A DNA stretch of 64,000 nt from an uncultured Oscillospiraceae bacterium (lineage in GTDB: Bacteria; Bacillota; Clostridia; Oscillospirales; Ruminococcaceae): NCBI GenBank assembly GCA_910588145.1, contig CAJUPO010000004.1, forward strand, positions 85,920-149,919, given 5' to 3'. Positions 61,235 to 64,000 of this stretch are shown one piece after another. Position numbers and translations under genes: made by a program. Each line of letters opens with the position of its first letter. Positions within the stretch are counted from its first letter, which is position 1. Under the pieces are notes generated by a model that worked only from the letters and a program-made list of their open reading frames with translations, searched no databases and was not told the origin of the DNA.

Positions 61235-61263
61235 TAGTATTTGTATTTTCATGGAGATTATGC
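61235..61263 (-). promoter_or_regulatory. Candidate sigma-G/F-type promoter of spoVT
   Basis: On the minus strand GCATA (61259-61263), 17 bases, AATACTA (61235-61241). The consensus for forespore sigma-F/G is near GHATR then CATNHTA; only the first base of the -10 differs. No sigma-A -35/-10 pair is seen here. Confidence 0.45.
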
Positions 61264-61319
61264 AAATATTTATGTTGTTTTTTATTGAATCGCTTAAACA
61301 AATAATACATTTTACTGTA

Positions 61320-61348
61320 TTGTAATTTTAAAATAAATATTATATAAT
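61320..61348 (+). promoter_or_regulatory. Promoter of sfsA
   Basis: TTGTAA (61320-61325), 17 bases, TATAAT (61343-61348). Confidence 0.72.
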
Positions 61349-61376
61349 AAAGACAAATATATAAACGGAGAAAAAT

Positions 61377-62072
61377 ATGAATTATAAAAAAGTTATAGCT
61401 GCTGAATTTATCAGCCGTCCAAACAGATTTATTGCGAATGTAATTATTAACGGAAAGACTGAAACTGTTCATGTAAAAAATACCGGCCGATGCCGTGAAC
61501 TTCTCATACCAGGCTGTACGGTTTATCTTTCATGCTCTGATAATCCTAAAAGAAAAACAAAATACGATATTATTGCTGTTATAAAAGAAAGGAATGCCCG
61601 TCCTCCCCTGCTTATAAATATGGACTCGCAAATTCCAAATGATGTCGCTATGGAATGGCTAAAACAAAGCAATCTTTTTTCAGAAAATGCCGAGATAAAG
61701 CGTGAAGTAAAATACGGTAATTCCCGATTTGATTTTTATATAAAAGACGGCAGCAGAAAAATTTTTCTTGAAGTAAAGGGAGTCACCCTTGAACAGGACG
61801 GAATTGCCATGTTTCCGGACGCTCCCACTGAAAGAGGTATAAAGCATATCAATGAGCTGATTTCCTGCATTAAGGATGGATTTGAAGCATATTTGCTTTT
61901 CGTTATTCAAATGAAGGGCGCTTGTGAATTTCATCCTAATAATATTACGCATCCGCAGTTTGGTCAGGCATTGCTCACAGCTGAACAGAAAGGCGTAAAG
62001 ATTATTGTTATGGATTGCATTGTGACTGAAAATTCAATGAAAATTGACTCCCCTGTAAAATATATCCTCTAA
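61377..62072 (+). CDS. sfsA: DNA/RNA nuclease SfsA
   Basis: The 231-aa protein has an N-terminal OB-like part (EFISRPNRFIANVIINGK, HVKNTGRCRELL) and a nuclease-like C-terminal part: KREVKYGNSRFDFYI and FLEVKGVTLEQDG (PD-(D/E)xK-type core), then FPDAPTERGIKH. First noted as sugar fermentation stimulation protein in E. coli, it is now considered a nuclease-fold protein of uncertain cell role. Normal length (about 230). Confidence 0.93.
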   Translation: MNYKKVIAAEFISRPNRFIANVIINGKTETVHVKNTGRCRELLIPGCTVYLSCSDNPKRKTKYDIIAVIKERNARPPLLINMDSQIPNDVAMEWLKQSNLFSENAEIKREVKYGNSRFDFYIKDGSRKIFLEVKGVTLEQDGIAMFPDAPTERGIKHINELISCIKDGFEAYLLFVIQMKGACEFHPNNITHPQFGQALLTAEQKGVKIIVMDCIVTENSMKIDSPVKYIL

Positions 62073-62089
62073 TTTATTTAAAAATTCGG

Positions 62090-62118
62090 TTTACTTTTCG
62101 GTATTTTTAATGTATAAT
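62090..62118 (+). promoter_or_regulatory. Upstream promoter of sufC-sufB
   Basis: TTTACT (62090-62095), 17 bases, TATAAT (62113-62118). Confidence 0.5.
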
Positions 62119-62148
62119 AATATAATATCATAATTAACAGCATAAAAT

Positions 62149-62177
62149 TTGTTTTTTCTGTAAAAATGATGTATAAT
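62149..62177 (+). promoter_or_regulatory. Downstream promoter of sufC-sufB
   Basis: TTGTTT (62149-62154), 17 bases, TATAAT (62172-62177). The -10 surroundings repeat the ATGTATAATAATA of the upstream promoter. Confidence 0.6.
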
Positions 62178-62279
62178 AATACTATAAATAAAAAGCCGGA
62201 AAAATAGAATCTAATTTTATTATATCCAGAATCTTCAATTGTAACATTCGGCTTTATTGAAAAAATGAGGTGAAGTAAA

Positions 62280-63011
62280 TTGCTTAAACTGGAAAACCTG
62301 TCCTTCAGTGTCAGCAGCGAAAATGGTGAAAAACAAATTATAAAAAATATAAATCTTACTGTCGGCGCTGGAAAATTTCTTGCTATAACCGGACCAAACG
62401 GCGGCGGAAAATCAACAATGGCTAAGCTTATAATGGGTATTGAAAAACCGACCGGCGGTAAAATTTATTTCAATGACACTGATATTACTGAAATGAGCAT
62501 TACCGATAGAGCTAATCATGGTCTGGGATTCGCTTTTCAGCAGCCAATAAAATTTAAGGGCTTCAACGTTTTAGACCTTCTCAGGATCGCTTCAAAGAAA
62601 AACTTAAGCGTTTCAGAAGCCTGTGAATATCTTTCTCAGGTAGGTCTTTGCGCTAAGGATTATATAAACCGTGAAATTAATGACAGTCTTTCCGGCGGAG
62701 AAATAAAAAGAATTGAAATTGCTCAGATACTTGCAAAAAAATCTAAAATTTCAGTTTTTGATGAACCTGAAGCAGGAATCGATCTATGGAGCTTCCAGAA
62801 CCTTACAAAGGTATTTGAAAATATGCATAAGGATCCTGAAAGATCGATTATTGTTATTTCCCATCAGGAAAGAATTTTAAATATTGCCGATGAAATTGCA
62901 GTAATTGCAAACGGTGAAATAATAAGCTTCGGTAAAAGAGAAGAAATACTTCCCAAAATAACCGGCACCGCTTCAGTAGAAAGCTACTGCAAGGGTATGA
63001 CCACCAATTAA
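62280..63011 (+). CDS. sufC: Fe-S cluster assembly ATPase SufC
   Basis: The 243-aa ABC ATPase has Walker A GPNGGGKSTMA (about residue 38), signature LSGGEIKRIEI and Walker B ISVFDEPEAGID. The sequence ASKKNLSVSEACEY marks the helical domain. SufC powers conformational change of the SufB scaffold. The TTG start at 62280 is set by GAGGTGAAG just upstream. It pairs with one SufB-like gene 21 bases downstream, in the order C then B. Confidence 0.95.
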   Translation: MLKLENLSFSVSSENGEKQIIKNINLTVGAGKFLAITGPNGGGKSTMAKLIMGIEKPTGGKIYFNDTDITEMSITDRANHGLGFAFQQPIKFKGFNVLDLLRIASKKNLSVSEACEYLSQVGLCAKDYINREINDSLSGGEIKRIEIAQILAKKSKISVFDEPEAGIDLWSFQNLTKVFENMHKDPERSIIVISHQERILNIADEIAVIANGEIISFGKREEILPKITGTASVESYCKGMTTN

Positions 63012-63032
63012 AATTAGGAGGTAAACAGAACT

Positions 63033-63950
63033 ATGGATGATATACAGAAACAGCTTTTAATGGAAGTTGCCGATCTGCACGAAGTTCCCGAGGGAGCTTA
63101 TAATATACGTTCAAACGGTAAGCTTGCTCAACGGAACACAACCGCTGATATTGATATTATAACTAAAACGGACAAGCCGGGAATTGATATAAAAATAAAG
63201 CCCGGAACAAAAAAACAAAGCGTCCATATTCCTGTTGTAATAAGTGAAAGCGGTCTTAGTGAAGTTGTTTATAATGACTTTTATATAGGCGACGATTCTG
63301 ATGTTATTATCGTAGCCGGCTGCGGAATCAGCAACTGCGGTTCTCAGGATTCCCAGCATGATGGCGTACACAGATTTTTTGTAGGAAAAAATGCAAGGAT
63401 TAAATATGTTGAAAAGCATTACGGCGGCGGAGATGGTACCGGAAAAAGAATTTTAAATCCTGTTACGGAAGTGTATATGGAAAGCGGAAGTTATATGGAA
63501 ATGGAAATGGTTCAGATAAAGGGTGTAGATTCCACTAAACGAACCAGCATAGCTAAACTTGATGCCGATGCAACGCTTATCGTAAGAGAAAGACTTATGA
63601 CTCACGGCTCTCAGGTTGCCGAAAGTATTTACGATGTTGAGCTAAATGGTGATAACTCAAGCGCTGACGTTGTTTCACGTTCTGTAGCTAAAAATGAATC
63701 TGTCCAAATATTCTCGTCTAAAATTATCGGAAATGCAAAATGCAGCGGTCATACCGAATGCGATGCAATCATTATGGACGACGCTAAAATTCAGGCAGTG
63801 CCCGGACTTACAGCAAACAACATCGACGCAGCGCTGATACATGAAGCCGCAATAGGAAAAATCGCCGGTGAACAAATTATAAAGCTTATGACACTTGGTC
63901 TTACTGAACAAGAAGCAGAAGATAAAATAGTTAATGGATTTCTTAAATAA
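63033..63950 (+). CDS. SufB/SufD family scaffold, short form
   Basis: The 305-aa protein has the SufBD beta-helix core and C-terminal helices. It is much shorter than SufB of the full suf operon (about 470 aa). A Cys pair in VAGCGISNCGSQ and SQHDGVH near residue 95-110, and Cys/His/Glu in CSGHTECDAIIMDD, are candidates for cluster ligands. Short SufB with SufC forms the minimal two-gene SUF-like system (SmsCB) known from anaerobes and archaea. The start has TAGGAGG. Confidence 0.88.
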   Translation: MDDIQKQLLMEVADLHEVPEGAYNIRSNGKLAQRNTTADIDIITKTDKPGIDIKIKPGTKKQSVHIPVVISESGLSEVVYNDFYIGDDSDVIIVAGCGISNCGSQDSQHDGVHRFFVGKNARIKYVEKHYGGGDGTGKRILNPVTEVYMESGSYMEMEMVQIKGVDSTKRTSIAKLDADATLIVRERLMTHGSQVAESIYDVELNGDNSSADVVSRSVAKNESVQIFSSKIIGNAKCSGHTECDAIIMDDAKIQAVPGLTANNIDAALIHEAAIGKIAGEQIIKLMTLGLTEQEAEDKIVNGFLK

Positions 63951-63954
63951 ACAT

Positions 63955-63973
63955 CCCCCGGCAAAGCCGGGGG
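63955..63973 (+). terminator. Probable terminator of sufC-sufB
   Basis: CCCCCGGC (63955-63962), AAA loop, GCCGGGGG (63966-63973), 4 bases after the stop. The following TATTTCC is a weak T-tract. Confidence 0.65.
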
Positions 63974-63986
63974 TATTTCCGTAAAC

Positions 63987-63999
63987 GCCCCATAGGGGC
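63987..63999. other. Short GC-rich hairpin at the right edge
   Basis: GCCCC (63987-63991), ATA, GGGGC (63995-63999). It reaches the end of the window, so what it belongs to cannot be judged. Confidence 0.35.
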
Positions 64000-64000
64000 T

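Noticed and set aside
1..64000. CRISPR arrays, insertion sequences, prophage, tRNA and rRNA genes
   Set aside because: No regularly spaced repeats, transposase, integrase, phage structural genes or tRNA cloverleafs were recognised by reading.

Overview
The window is AT-rich, tightly packed low-G+C Firmicutes DNA, most likely from an anaerobic gut or rumen Clostridia of the Ruminococcus/Oscillospiraceae type. The grounds are a type I dockerin, Firmicutes-type L21-Prp-L27 order with a cleavable L27 leader, SpoIIID and SpoVT, a flavodiiron/rubredoxin oxygen- or NO-scavenging pair, a minimal two-gene SUF system and strong SD sequences. I see no tRNA, rRNA, CRISPR array, IS element or prophage. 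No gene-free stretch reaches 300 bases; the longest (about 220-290 b) hold promoters, terminators, a riboswitch or AT-rich sequence.

Layout. 1-4 kb: tail of a PRPP-binding transferase, then yebC, mrnC and obg, and rplU-prp-rpmA behind an L21-type leader. 4-7 kb: DUF1294 membrane protein, hrb-fprA and an EamA transporter. 7-12 kb: a MoxR/DUF58/transglutaminase operon. 12-15 kb: ppa-prs, then a cytoplasmic GH43 enzyme. 15-18 kb: csoR-copA, with a nested copZ-like reading frame. 18-25 kb: a cobalamin-riboswitch operon encoding a DUF4430-dockerin protein, an alpha/alpha-barrel protein, a DUF4430 lipoprotein and a complete ECF importer (T, A-A', S). 25-34 kb: mrp, cls, thrB, an ABC-F ATPase, greA-lysS and a PASTA pseudokinase. 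34-42 kb: murD, two M42 peptidases, a GNAT, a methionine-gamma-lyase-like enzyme and nudix-MATE. 42-48 kb: spoIIID, marR-MATE, a polytopic membrane protein and an ECF sigma/DUF4367 pair. 48-61 kb: a raffinose-type alpha-galactoside operon. 60-64 kb: spoVT, sfsA and sufC-sufB.

The most interesting system is the B12-riboswitch operon (18.3-24.7 kb). Its extracytoplasmic parts match, as separate genes, the two domains of vertebrate intrinsic factor/transcobalamin: an alpha/alpha barrel and a transcobalamin-like C-terminal (DUF4430) domain. One DUF4430 copy carries a cellulosome-type dockerin and another is a lipoprotein. I infer a surface corrinoid-capture system feeding an ECF transporter. Binding has not been shown by anything visible here.

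The raffinose locus is metabolically coherent. An AraC regulator diverges from a binding protein and two permeases (no ATPase encoded), followed by sucrose phosphorylase, GH36 alpha-galactosidase, galK, galE, galT and a PfkB-type kinase. This would take raffinose-family sugars to glucose-1-P and fructose-6-P. Two other notable points are an internal, well-placed ribosome binding site in copA that would yield a free CopZ-like chaperone, and a PASTA kinase lacking three catalytic residues.
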